This document shows, in pieces, positions 1 to 7,575 of a DNA stretch of 64,000 nt (position 1 is the stretch's first letter; the number at the start of each line of letters is the position of its first letter). A model generated the notes under the pieces. It had not been told where the DNA came from, searched no databases, and was given only the letters and a program-made list of their open reading frames with translations. Position numbers and translations under genes: made by a program. Source of the stretch: Hyphomicrobiales bacterium (GTDB lineage Bacteria; Pseudomonadota; Alphaproteobacteria; Rhizobiales; Phreatobacteraceae); NCBI GenBank assembly GCA_017304475.1, contig JAFKKV010000013.1:310001-374000 (forward strand), given 5' to 3'.

Positions 1-978
1 CACCGTCGCATCAGCCCCCGTCTCGGCCGCACGCATGGTGTCACCGAGCTGGTCGACCTCCTTCAGCATGGCGTTCTTGGCCTTCTCGGCCTCGCGCGCG
101 TCGGGATCGTTGGCATTGCGGGCGCGCAGCTTGCGCACCGCGTCCTCGATCAGCCGCTTGACCTCGGCGGCCGCCTGCTTGAATTTGTCGAGAACCTCGC
201 GCTCCGCCGTGCTGGCGGCGCCCTTCTGGCCGAGCTTCGCGGCCATGTCCTGATAGGCCTTGGCCGCCTCCTCGCGGGCGGTCGCCTTATCGACCGAGCC
301 TCTTTCGACCGAACCCTTGTCGGCTGCGCCCTTTTCGGCCGCCCCCTGGCCCGGCTGTCCCTTGTCGGCCTGGCCGGCCTGTGCCGCCTCGGCCGGCTTG
401 GCCGCCTGCGTCTGGCCTTCGGCGCCGGTGGCCTGATCGGCGGCGCCGGTCGCCGCCTCGGCGCCCTTGGCTGCCGCCGCCTCGGCAGGTGCTGGCGGAG
501 CCTCCGCCGCCCCCGTTCCAAGCGCGGCGGCGCCGGACTGGACCGCGGCACCATATTCCCTGGCCGCTTCCCTGATCTCCTGGGCGATCTGTTTGGCCTG
601 CCGCGCGATCATCTTGGGATCGCCGCCCATCATGCGCAGCATCTGCAGCTTCTGGCGCGCCAGCTCCAGTTTCTGCTGGGCCGAAGCCTTGCGATCGCTG
701 ACCGCCGACGTCCGCATCTGGTCGAGCTTGGTCAGCAGGTCGCGCGCCGACTTCTGCGCTTCCGAAACTGTCTTCGACGACCCGAAAAGGGAATAGGCCC
801 CGGCCTGCCGCTCCCCGTCCGCCGAGCCGAGCAGAAGCACCGAAGCATCCTGGCTGCCGCCTGTCGCCGGCTTGGCGCCGGCCTTGCCGGCGGCCTTGGC
901 CCCTGTGTCGGCCGTGGCACCGGTCGGGCCGCGGTTGAACGCGGCACCATAAAAGCTCTTTGAAATGATGTTCGCCAC
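1..978 (-). CDS. Hypothetical helical, low-complexity protein (C-terminus cut by window edge)
   Basis: Function not recognised. The frame is open from a GTG at 976-978 through the left edge, so 326 codons are seen and the C-terminus is missing. A GGAAGG ribosome-binding site at 988-993 lies 9 bases upstream, and an in-frame stop lies further upstream, which supports this start. No signal peptide or membrane segment is visible. A Gly/Ala/Thr-rich N-terminus is followed by a helical block with regular Leu/Lys/Gln spacing (roughly residues 75-140). Then comes an Ala/Gly/Glu/Lys low-complexity stretch containing KGSVERGSVDK, and then a second highly charged helical block. It looks like a coiled-coil protein with a flexible linker. 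Other frames here give Arg-rich composition typical of shadow frames. Confidence 0.6.
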   Translation of the reverse strand, partial: MANIISKSFYGAAFNRGPTGATADTGAKAAGKAGAKPATGGSQDASVLLLGSADGERQAGAYSLFGSSKTVSEAQKSARDLLTKLDQMRTSAVSDRKASAQQKLELARQKLQMLRMMGGDPKMIARQAKQIAQEIREAAREYGAAVQSGAAALGTGAAEAPPAPAEAAAAKGAEAATGAADQATGAEGQTQAAKPAEAAQAGQADKGQPGQGAAEKGAADKGSVERGSVDKATAREEAAKAYQDMAAKLGQKGAASTAEREVLDKFKQAAAEVKRLIEDAVRKLRARNANDPDAREAEKAKNAMLKEVDQLGDTMRAAETGADATV

Positions 979-1132
979 GGCCCCGGGCCTTCCGCGCCAA
1001 GAGGTTGAATCGGCCAATGCCGGCCATCAGAGCGGGCAAGCGTTGACGATCGGTTAACCAAGGGCCGGCACCGCGAGGGATGCCAATATGTCGCAGGCCG
1101 GCGCTCCCATGGACGGCCTGTCGGACCCCGGC

Positions 1133-2245
1133 CTATTCGGGATGGCCGACCAGTTTCAGGCCCGGCACGCTGCGTTCGTCGATCCCCACCGCCTTGACCA
1201 TGGCGGTGACGTCGTCGCCGACATCGAGGCCGAGATCGTCCATCGCCAGACGCGTCGCATAGGCGATCAGTTGCTCGCCACCGGTCAGGGCAATGGTGGC
1301 CAGCGCGAAGGGGCCGTCATCGACCTCCATCTTGACGATCCGGCCGGCCAGCATGGTGCGCACGCTGACCTGTCCCGGCCGGCCGACCGCCAGCGTCACG
1401 TTGGTGGCCCGGATGGCGACGCGCACCGGCGCCGAGCCCGGCGCGATCAGGCCCGGCACGGTAATCTCGCCGGCCGGGTGGCCGAGCACCGTGACGCCGA
1501 AATCGCCGAGCTGGCGCAGCACCGTGCCGGTCACGAACGAAACCGCGTCGAAACGCGCGGCGGTATCGGCGAGCGAGGCGGGCGCCAGGACCTCGGCCGG
1601 CCTGCCCGTGGCGACGACCTGCCCGCGATCGAGCCTGATCACCTTGGACGCCAGGCGCGCGACCTCCTCGACCGCATGGCTGACATAGACGATCGGAATG
1701 GCGAACTCGTCGCGCAGCCGCTCGATGAAGGGCAGAATCTCCAGCTTGCGGCCGGTATCGAGCGAAGCCAGCGGCTCGTCCATCAGCAGCAGGCGGGGCG
1801 AGGTCAGGAGCGCCCGGCCGATCGCCACCCGCTGCCGCTCGCCTCCCGACAGGGTGCCCGGCCGGCGGTCGAGCAGGTGGCCGATGCCGAGCACCTCGAC
1901 CACCGGCTCCAGCGCGATCTTGCGCTCCGCCTTGGCGGTGAACCAGCGGCCATAGGTCAGGTTCGACCGGACCGAGAGATGGGGAAACAGGAGCGCGTCC
2001 TGGAAGACCAGGCCGATGCGGCGGGCATGCGGCGGCATGACGATACCGCGCGCCGTATCGACCAGCACGGTGCCGTCGACCACGATACGCCCGCTCGTCG
2101 GCCGCTCCAGGCCGGCGATCAGGCGAATGGCGGTCGACTTGCCCGAGCCGGAAGGGCCGAACAGGGCGGTGACGCCCCGGTCGCCCTTAAAGGCCGCGGC
2201 GAAATGGAAATCGGAGCGGTCGAGCCGGCAATCGAAGTCGATCAT
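1133..2245 (-). CDS. modC: Molybdate ABC transporter ATP-binding protein ModC
   Basis: ATPase subunit of the high-affinity molybdate importer, acting on the inner face of the membrane. Walker A GPSGSGKST is at residues 30-38, the ABC signature LSGGERQRV at 132-140, and Walker B LLLMDEP about 20 residues later. A C-terminal region of roughly 120 residues matches the TOBE/Mop-type molybdate-binding extension expected in ModC. Length (370 residues) is normal. It lies 39 bases downstream of modA on the same strand, so the two are probably co-transcribed. The membrane permease modB, usually between them, is absent. Distinguishing it from other anion-type ATPases rests mainly on the adjacent modA. 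Confidence 0.88.
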   Translation of the reverse strand: MIDFDCRLDRSDFHFAAAFKGDRGVTALFGPSGSGKSTAIRLIAGLERPTSGRIVVDGTVLVDTARGIVMPPHARRIGLVFQDALLFPHLSVRSNLTYGRWFTAKAERKIALEPVVEVLGIGHLLDRRPGTLSGGERQRVAIGRALLTSPRLLLMDEPLASLDTGRKLEILPFIERLRDEFAIPIVYVSHAVEEVARLASKVIRLDRGQVVATGRPAEVLAPASLADTAARFDAVSFVTGTVLRQLGDFGVTVLGHPAGEITVPGLIAPGSAPVRVAIRATNVTLAVGRPGQVSVRTMLAGRIVKMEVDDGPFALATIALTGGEQLIAYATRLAMDDLGLDVGDDVTAMVKAVGIDERSVPGLKLVGHPE

Positions 2246-2284
2246 GCGGTTGCCATTCCGGTCCCGGTCACGCCGGCCCTCGCG

Positions 2285-3073
2285 TCAGTTCTTGACGATC
2301 GAGAAGCCCTCGGCCTCGAAGATCCTGATCGCGGCCGGAGAACGCAAGTAGGTCATGAAGGCCGCGGCATCCGGATGGGTCGAGGATGCGGTCAGGGCAA
2401 AGGGATAGAGCACCGGCGGATGGCTGCCGGCGGGAAAGGTATCGACCACCTTCACGCGTGGCTCGGTCTTGGCGTCGGTCGCGTAGACGATGCCGAAACG
2501 GGCCTCGCCCCGCGCCACCAGCGCCAGCGCGGCCCGGACATTGTCGGCGCCGGCGATGCGCGGCTGCACGTCGTTCCAGACGCCCAGCGCGGTCAGCGCC
2601 GCCTGGGCATAGCGGCCGACCGGAACGGCGCGCGGGTCGCCGGTGGCGAGGCGCGAATCGCCGATCGCCGCGGCAAGCGGAAAGTTCGGCGCGATCTTCA
2701 GCTCGGTCGTGGCAGTCGCCGGTGCGATCAGCACCAGGGTGTTGGCGAGCAGGGTCTGGCGGGTCGGTTGGCGGATCAGGTTGCGCTGCTGGACCCAGTC
2801 CATCCATTCGAGATCGGCCGAGGCGAAGAGATCGGCCGGCGCCCCCTGCTCCATCTGCCGGGCGAGCGCGGAGGAGGCGGCATAAGAGAAGGTCGCGCGC
2901 TTGCCGCTTTCCTTCTGCCATTCGGCCGCGATGGCATTGAGCGCGGTCTGCAAGCTGGCCGCGGCGAAGACGAGGACCGGCCGCGCTTCCTGGGCCGCGG
3001 CCGGCCGGGCGCAGACGAGAGCCAGAACGGCGAGCAAGGCGAAGACGGCGCGGCGGCCAGGACGATGCGGCAT
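2285..3073 (-). CDS. modA: Molybdate-binding periplasmic protein ModA
   Basis: Periplasmic oxyanion-binding protein delivering molybdate (or tungstate) to the ABC importer. A Sec-type signal peptide covers about residues 1-27 (hydrophobic core, then RPAAAQ). The mature protein starts with the ModA pattern VLVFAAASLQTALNAI and carries YAASSALARQMEQGAPADLFASAD and VPVGRYAQAAL, the segments lining the oxyanion pocket in this family. The length of 262 residues is typical. The ATG at 3071-3073 has GGGAG about 7 bases upstream. A ModE-like palindrome lies just upstream of the ribosome-binding site. modC follows directly. Confidence 0.92.
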   Translation of the reverse strand: MPHRPGRRAVFALLAVLALVCARPAAAQEARPVLVFAAASLQTALNAIAAEWQKESGKRATFSYAASSALARQMEQGAPADLFASADLEWMDWVQQRNLIRQPTRQTLLANTLVLIAPATATTELKIAPNFPLAAAIGDSRLATGDPRAVPVGRYAQAALTALGVWNDVQPRIAGADNVRAALALVARGEARFGIVYATDAKTEPRVKVVDTFPAGSHPPVLYPFALTASSTHPDAAAFMTYLRSPAAIRIFEAEGFSIVKN

Positions 3074-3095
3074 GAAGAGCTCCCTTGATGATCCG

Positions 3096-3119
3096 CGCTA
3101 TAGCTAATCGAATATAACG
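3096..3119. promoter_or_regulatory. Putative ModE-like molybdate-responsive operator
   Basis: The + strand reads CGCTATAG, then 8 bases, then ATATAACG, an imperfect inverted repeat. The known E. coli ModE site is built from CGnTATA and TATAnCG-type half-sites with a similar spacing. It sits 22-46 bases upstream of the modA ATG, where a repressor would block the promoter. The match and position are seen in the sequence. The ModE assignment is inference, and no modE gene is in the window. Confidence 0.55.
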
Positions 3120-3292
3120 CACCGGTCGAGCCGGTCCGCGCCATCGCCTCAGGCGCGCATCGACGCAGGGGCTGCCTCCGATGCACCCGGCGCGGCGGCG
3201 CGGCGCACCTCCGCACGGCTTGTGCAAGAACGATCAAGCGAGCCACCTGGGACGCGGCTACCACAGGCAGCGTGCTTCGAATGAGAGTTTCC

Positions 3293-4126
3293 ATGACCCC
3301 CGTCGAAAAAGCCCTCTGGTTCATCGAAGGCCATTTCTCGGACGATATCGGGCTCGACGACATCGCGGCGGTGGGCGGGGTTTCCCGCTTCTACCTGACC
3401 CGCGCCTTCGTCGCCGCGACCGGTCAATCGGCGGTGCGCTACCTGCGCGGCCGCCGCTTGAGCGAAGCGGCCCGGTCTCTCGCCGCGGGTGCGCCCGACA
3501 TCCTCGCCGTGGCGCTCGAGGCGGGATACGGCTCTCACGAGGCCTTCACGCGGGCGTTTCGCGACCAGTTCGGCATGACCCCGGAGCTGGTCCGCGACCA
3601 ACGCCGTCTCGACAATGTCCCCTTGGTGGAGCCGATCACAATGAACGAGACCCTTCTCACCCATCTCGAACCGCCGCGCCTCGAGGACGGCAGGCCGCTG
3701 CTGATCGCCGGTCTCGGCGAGCGCTACAGCTGCGAGGGCAGCAGGGCCATTCCCGGCCAGTGGCAACGTTTCGGGCCGCATATCGGCCATGTCCCGGGCC
3801 AGGTCGGCCAGACCTGCTACGGGGTCTGCCACAACAGCGACGAGGACGGCAATTTCGACTATCTCTGCGGTGTCGAAGTCGCCGGCTTCGCCGACCTGCC
3901 GCGGGATTTCGATCGCCTGCGGGTGCCGGCGCAGCGCTACGCCGTCTTTTCCCATCGCGACCACATCTCGACGATCCGACGGACGGTCCACACGATCTGG
4001 AGCAAATGGCTGCCGGAATCCGGCCACGAGGCCGCCGACGCCGCGAATTTCGAGCGTTATGGCGCGGAGTTCGACCCGCGGACCGGAACGGGTGGGCTCG
4101 ATATCTGGATCCCGCTCAAGACCTGA
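3293..4126 (+). CDS. AraC-family regulator with GyrI-like effector-binding domain
   Basis: Transcription regulator of the Rob type. Residues 1 to about 105 form the AraC double helix-turn-helix, with IGLDDIAAVGGVSRFYLTRAF and, near the end, EAGYGSHEAFTRAFRDQFGMTP, the most conserved AraC signature. Residues from about 120 to the end fit a GyrI-like small-molecule-binding domain (YAVFSHRDHISTIRRTVHTIW and an aromatic/acidic C-terminus). The ATG at 3293 was chosen because GAGAG lies about 6 bases upstream; ATG 3281 and GTG 3272 are alternatives in the same frame. The gene is divergent from modA (about 220 bases apart), but nothing ties it functionally to molybdate. Confidence 0.85.
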   Translation: MTPVEKALWFIEGHFSDDIGLDDIAAVGGVSRFYLTRAFVAATGQSAVRYLRGRRLSEAARSLAAGAPDILAVALEAGYGSHEAFTRAFRDQFGMTPELVRDQRRLDNVPLVEPITMNETLLTHLEPPRLEDGRPLLIAGLGERYSCEGSRAIPGQWQRFGPHIGHVPGQVGQTCYGVCHNSDEDGNFDYLCGVEVAGFADLPRDFDRLRVPAQRYAVFSHRDHISTIRRTVHTIWSKWLPESGHEAADAANFERYGAEFDPRTGTGGLDIWIPLKT

Positions 4127-4144
4127 CCTAACGGCACCCAGGGC

Positions 4145-4183
4145 GGCGCCAGGCCTGGCGCCGTCCCGCGGCGGAAAACCGCC
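4145..4183. terminator. Tandem hairpins between convergent genes (possible bidirectional terminator)
   Basis: GGCGCCAGGCCTGGCGCC (4145-4162) is a perfect 18-base palindrome. It is followed by GGCGG-AAAA-CCGCC (4170-4183), a 5-bp stem with a tetraloop. They fill the gap between the AraC-type gene and the convergent response-regulator gene. There is no T-tract, so intrinsic termination is uncertain. Confidence 0.4.
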
Positions 4184-4201
4184 CGCGCGAAACCGCCGGC
4201 C

Positions 4202-4606
4202 TCAAAGGCGGGCGGTCTCGAACCAGAACCTGGTGATGTTCTCGGCGAGCTCGCGATAACCGTCGGACGAGCGCGGCTTGACCACATAGGCGTTGGCGCT
4301 GTTGCGGTAGCAGGCATCGATATCGGCACGCCGTTCGGACGAGCTGAAGATGACAGTGGCAAGCCCGCAGATCTCGTCGTCCTGCTTGATCGCGCGCAAC
4401 ACGTCATGCCCGTTCATGCCGGGCATGTTCAGGTCGAGCAGAATGAGGCCGGGATTGAAGCTCTTGATTTCCGCGAGCGCCGCTTCGCCGCTCTCGGCAT
4501 GTCGTATTTCCACGGGAGTCGAAGCTCCCTTGAATGCGTTTTCGACGAAGAAAACCTCGTCGGCATCGTCATCCACAATGAGAAGACGTCTCTTGTGAAG
4601 ATCCAT
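4202..4606 (-). CDS. Single-domain response regulator (downstream partner of the histidine kinase)
   Basis: A stand-alone receiver (REC) domain of about 134 residues with no output domain. The acidic pocket VDDDADE is at residues 11-17, the phospho-acceptor Asp is in LILLDLNMPGMNG (about D58), the switch Ser is in IFSSSERR, and the conserved Lys is in VVKPRSS (about K110). This resembles the single-domain regulators paired with phytochrome-type kinases. The start at 4606 has GGGAG 5 bases upstream. An upstream in-frame ATG at 4648 overlaps the kinase stop as ATGA but has no ribosome-binding site; if used, it adds 14 residues. Co-transcription with the kinase is very likely. Confidence 0.87.
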   Translation of the reverse strand: MDLHKRRLLIVDDDADEVFFVENAFKGASTPVEIRHAESGEAALAEIKSFNPGLILLDLNMPGMNGHDVLRAIKQDDEICGLATVIFSSSERRADIDACYRNSANAYVVKPRSSDGYRELAENITRFWFETARL

Positions 4607-4644
4607 CACTGCTCCCGGCCGCGCCGGACATGCGGCCTCTGATG

Positions 4645-6804
4645 TCATCGGCGCGGGAGTGTAAGCAGGAATCGCGCACCTTGAGAATAGCCGGTGTCCA
4701 GCCAGATCTGGCCGTCATGGCTCTCGACGATGCGCCGGCACAGCGCCAGGCCGAGACCCATGCCGGGATAACGGCTCTCGTCGCGGTGCAGGCGGCGGAA
4801 GATCTCGAAGATCCGCTCGCTATATTGCGGGTCGATGCCGAGGCCATTGTCCTCGACCGCGATCTCCCATTGCTGTCCCGACGGCTGCGCCGAGAAGGTG
4901 ATCTCGGGCGCCGCCTCGCTGCGATATTTGAGCGCATTGGCGATGAGGTTCTGGAACAGCGTGACCAGAAGGTCGGCGTCGCCCCAGATCACCGGATGGT
5001 CGGCGACGTTGATCGTGGCGCCGGTCTCCTGGACTTGGGTGTCGAGCAGGGCCGTCGCCTCGGCGACAACGCGCTCCAGCGACACGGCTTCCGATTTTAC
5101 CGTTGCATAGGCGACCTGCGTGTAGAGCAACAGGCTGCGGATCTGGCGCTGCATGCGCTCGGCACTCGCCATGATGCGCCGGGCATAGCTGCTGGTCTCG
5201 GCATCCTGGTCGCCGACACGCGCCTGCAGCAGGTCGGAGAACATGTTGATATGGCGCAGCGGCGCCTGCAGGTCATGCGAGACGATGGCCGAGAATTGCT
5301 GCAGCGCTTCGTTGGAATGGCGCAGCTTGAGTTCGCGCGACTGCCGTTCGGTATCGTCGCGCACCACCGCCATGATGTTCGGTTCGCCCGGTCCGACCTG
5401 CGCCATGAAACTGTAATTGCTATGGACCCAGATCCAGTGGCCGTCCTTGTGGCGCAGCCGATGGATGCTCGATGCCGAAGGGTTGGCCGGTCCGATCGCA
5501 CGGGTGAGCGTCATGACGCGATCGAGGTCGTCGGAATGGATCAGATCCTCGGGCGACAGCCTCCGCATTTCCTCGACACTGTAGCCGATCAGCTTCAGGC
5601 AGGCGGGCGAGGCGAAGGCGATCCGCCCGGTGGCGTTGCGCAGCAGGATGGCATCGGTCGCGTTCTCGGCCAGCAGGCGGTAGCGCTCTTCGCTGGCGGC
5701 CAGTTCGCGGGTGCGCAGGCCGACCCGCAGCTCGAGGTCCTGATTGGCCCGCTCGACCGCCCTCGCCTGCTCCTGAAGCTGGACCGAGGCCCGGGCGAAG
5801 GCCGAGCCGATGCGATTGATCTCGGTGATGGCCGTGCGCGGCATGGTCGCCAGCTGGCCCGAGCCGACCGCGTCGGCCGCGCCGGCCAGCGCCGTGCTCG
5901 CCGCCGAAAAGCGCTGGGCGAGGAAGGCCGCCGTCGCCACCGACAGGATGAGCAGCCCGGCGCCCACCGCGAACAGCCGCCACAGCAGGGCGCGCATGGG
6001 CGCTTCGAGCGTGCGGCGATCGACGCCGGTCGTGACGAGCCAGCCCGAAAGCTCCGAGCGGGTGTAATAGGCGGAAACGGCGACCCCTTCCGGATTGATG
6101 CCGCTCCAGGCGCCCTTGTCGTCGTGGATCCGGTCATAGCCGGGCAGGAAGCGGCCGACCGATTCCTCGTATCGCGACGACCGGCTGATCACCAGTCCGG
6201 TCCGGTCGGCGATCGACACGTAATAGGGTGGCTGCACGCCGCGCTCCGCCAGGAACCGCGCGATATAGGCGGGGCTCAGCGCCGTGGTCAGGAAATAGCG
6301 CACCTCGCCGTCGCGGATGACGGGAACGCTGACGCCCACGGCGTGCAGGCCGTCGGCGCGCCGGGTGTAGAGATCGGTGATGAAGGGCTGCTTGGATTCC
6401 AGCACGCTCTGCTGGCGAATGGTGAACGGGTCGCTCGGCAATGGCGTCCCCCAAGCCTGCGCCGTATCGATGACGAGCTGGCCCGTCCGGTCGCGCATCC
6501 GCATCGCGATGCCGCGCTCGACGAATTGCCGAGCCTGGACGTCGAAGCGCTGGAAATCCCCGGCATCGATCGCCGGCGAGGTCGCCAGCGCCTGCAGCAG
6601 CGAAATGCGCGACGACAGCAGCCCGTCGAGATCGGAGACGACATCCTCGTTGCGCTGATAGGCCACCGCTTCGAAACGCTGCCATTCCGACCATGCATAA
6701 CGATAGGTCACATAGCCCGCGAAGATCATCGGCGGAATGGCCAGCGCCGCGGCAAAGGCCGCGAGGTAATGTGTCAAGGACCTCGCGCCGACCGGCCCTC
6801 GCAT
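4645..6804 (-). CDS. Membrane sensor histidine kinase with extracytoplasmic sensor and PAS domain
   Basis: Two-component sensor of about 720 residues. Order: transmembrane segment (about 12-33), large periplasmic sensor of Cache-like layout (about 35-270), second membrane segment (about 271-295), a HAMP-like/linker helix, PAS domain (about 370-480, containing HKDGHWIWVHSNYSF), HisKA with SHDLQAPLRHI (phospho-His near 510), and HATPase with N-box NLIANALKYR, DNGLGID and GMGLGLAL. The HisKA motif is the phytochrome-kinase type, but no GAF or PHY domain is present. ATG 6804 is preferred over GTG 6810 because AAGGGG is correctly spaced only for the ATG. Receiver genes flank it: one downstream and coupled, one divergent. 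Confidence 0.9.
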   Translation of the reverse strand: MRGPVGARSLTHYLAAFAAALAIPPMIFAGYVTYRYAWSEWQRFEAVAYQRNEDVVSDLDGLLSSRISLLQALATSPAIDAGDFQRFDVQARQFVERGIAMRMRDRTGQLVIDTAQAWGTPLPSDPFTIRQQSVLESKQPFITDLYTRRADGLHAVGVSVPVIRDGEVRYFLTTALSPAYIARFLAERGVQPPYYVSIADRTGLVISRSSRYEESVGRFLPGYDRIHDDKGAWSGINPEGVAVSAYYTRSELSGWLVTTGVDRRTLEAPMRALLWRLFAVGAGLLILSVATAAFLAQRFSAASTALAGAADAVGSGQLATMPRTAITEINRIGSAFARASVQLQEQARAVERANQDLELRVGLRTRELAASEERYRLLAENATDAILLRNATGRIAFASPACLKLIGYSVEEMRRLSPEDLIHSDDLDRVMTLTRAIGPANPSASSIHRLRHKDGHWIWVHSNYSFMAQVGPGEPNIMAVVRDDTERQSRELKLRHSNEALQQFSAIVSHDLQAPLRHINMFSDLLQARVGDQDAETSSYARRIMASAERMQRQIRSLLLYTQVAYATVKSEAVSLERVVAEATALLDTQVQETGATINVADHPVIWGDADLLVTLFQNLIANALKYRSEAAPEITFSAQPSGQQWEIAVEDNGLGIDPQYSERIFEIFRRLHRDESRYPGMGLGLALCRRIVESHDGQIWLDTGYSQGARFLLTLPRR

Positions 6805-7035
6805 GCCCACCCCTTCTCGCCCCGATTCGCGATTTTACCATTCAGCGCTACGACAACTTGACAGCGGGTGCCAAGAGCCCTCCTCTAGCGCCGCGCGAGT
6901 CGGACGCAGCAACCTGCGCGTGCGCACATTGGCCGACCCGATACGTCCCCCGGGACGCGTCCGGCCGGCCGAACTTCAATGGTGACATTGTTGCGTATTG
7001 CACCAGATCATGCCTTGGCCTTGCCGGAGACGGAC

Positions 7036-7497
7036 ATGCGGCAGCTCACCCGCTTGATGATTGTTGACGACGAGTTGCATGACATCGGCTTCATGATGCA
7101 ATTTTTCGAGGAAGCGCTTAGCGAGTGTACCTTCGAGACCTTCGCCTCGGCCGAGCTCGCCCTGGCGCGGCTGAATTTCGAGAACGAGCGCGGCGACAAT
7201 CCGACGCTGACCGAAGATCCCGACATCATCATCCTGGACCTCGAACTGGGCGCGATGAACGGCTTCGACTTTCTGAAGGCCCTGCGCAAGGACGAGACGC
7301 TGAAGCAGATCCCGGTGGTGGTGATATCGGGCACCAATACCAAGCAGGCGATCGACAAGGCCTATGAGGCCGGCGCAAACGCCATGTTCCGCAAGCCGTC
7401 GTCGCTGCAGGACTACCGCTCGATGATCGGCGCGATCGTCGACTACTGGAAGAAGACGGCGCGCCACGCCGCGATCCCGGCCGGCGCTCCCGCCTGA
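7036..7497 (+). CDS. Single-domain response regulator, divergent from the histidine kinase
   Basis: Receiver-only protein of about 153 residues. Features are the acidic pair in IVDDELHD (D11-D12), the phospho-acceptor Asp in IIILDLELGAMNGFDF (about D68), the switch Ser in VVVISGTNT, and the Lys in MFRKPSS (about K120), followed by an Ala-rich tail. It is similar in plan to the receiver on the other side of the kinase. The ATG at 7036 has GGAG 6 bases upstream; an earlier in-frame ATG at 6979 lacks such a site. No DNA-binding or enzymatic output domain is present, so it may act by protein contact or as a phosphate sink. Confidence 0.87.
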   Translation: MRQLTRLMIVDDELHDIGFMMQFFEEALSECTFETFASAELALARLNFENERGDNPTLTEDPDIIILDLELGAMNGFDFLKALRKDETLKQIPVVVISGTNTKQAIDKAYEAGANAMFRKPSSLQDYRSMIGAIVDYWKKTARHAAIPAGAPA

Positions 7498-7575
7498 TCC
7501 GCCCTTTGGGGGACGGCGCCTTCCTCCCCTCATGGGGTCAGCGGTGTTAGCCTCTCCCATCCGGGAGGAATGATC

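Noticed and set aside
2246..2284. A clear modB remnant
   Set aside because: Only 13 codons remain; too short to prove homology, so it is reported as a possibility only.
1088..3088. Long open plus-strand frame opposite modC and modA
   Set aside because: Antisense to two clear genes; composition (His/Arg/Asp/Gly-rich) is that of a shadow frame in GC-rich DNA, and no family pattern is visible.
4630..6861. Plus-strand frame of over 700 codons opposite the histidine kinase
   Set aside because: The minus strand encodes a full kinase with all motifs; the plus frame has no domain signature.
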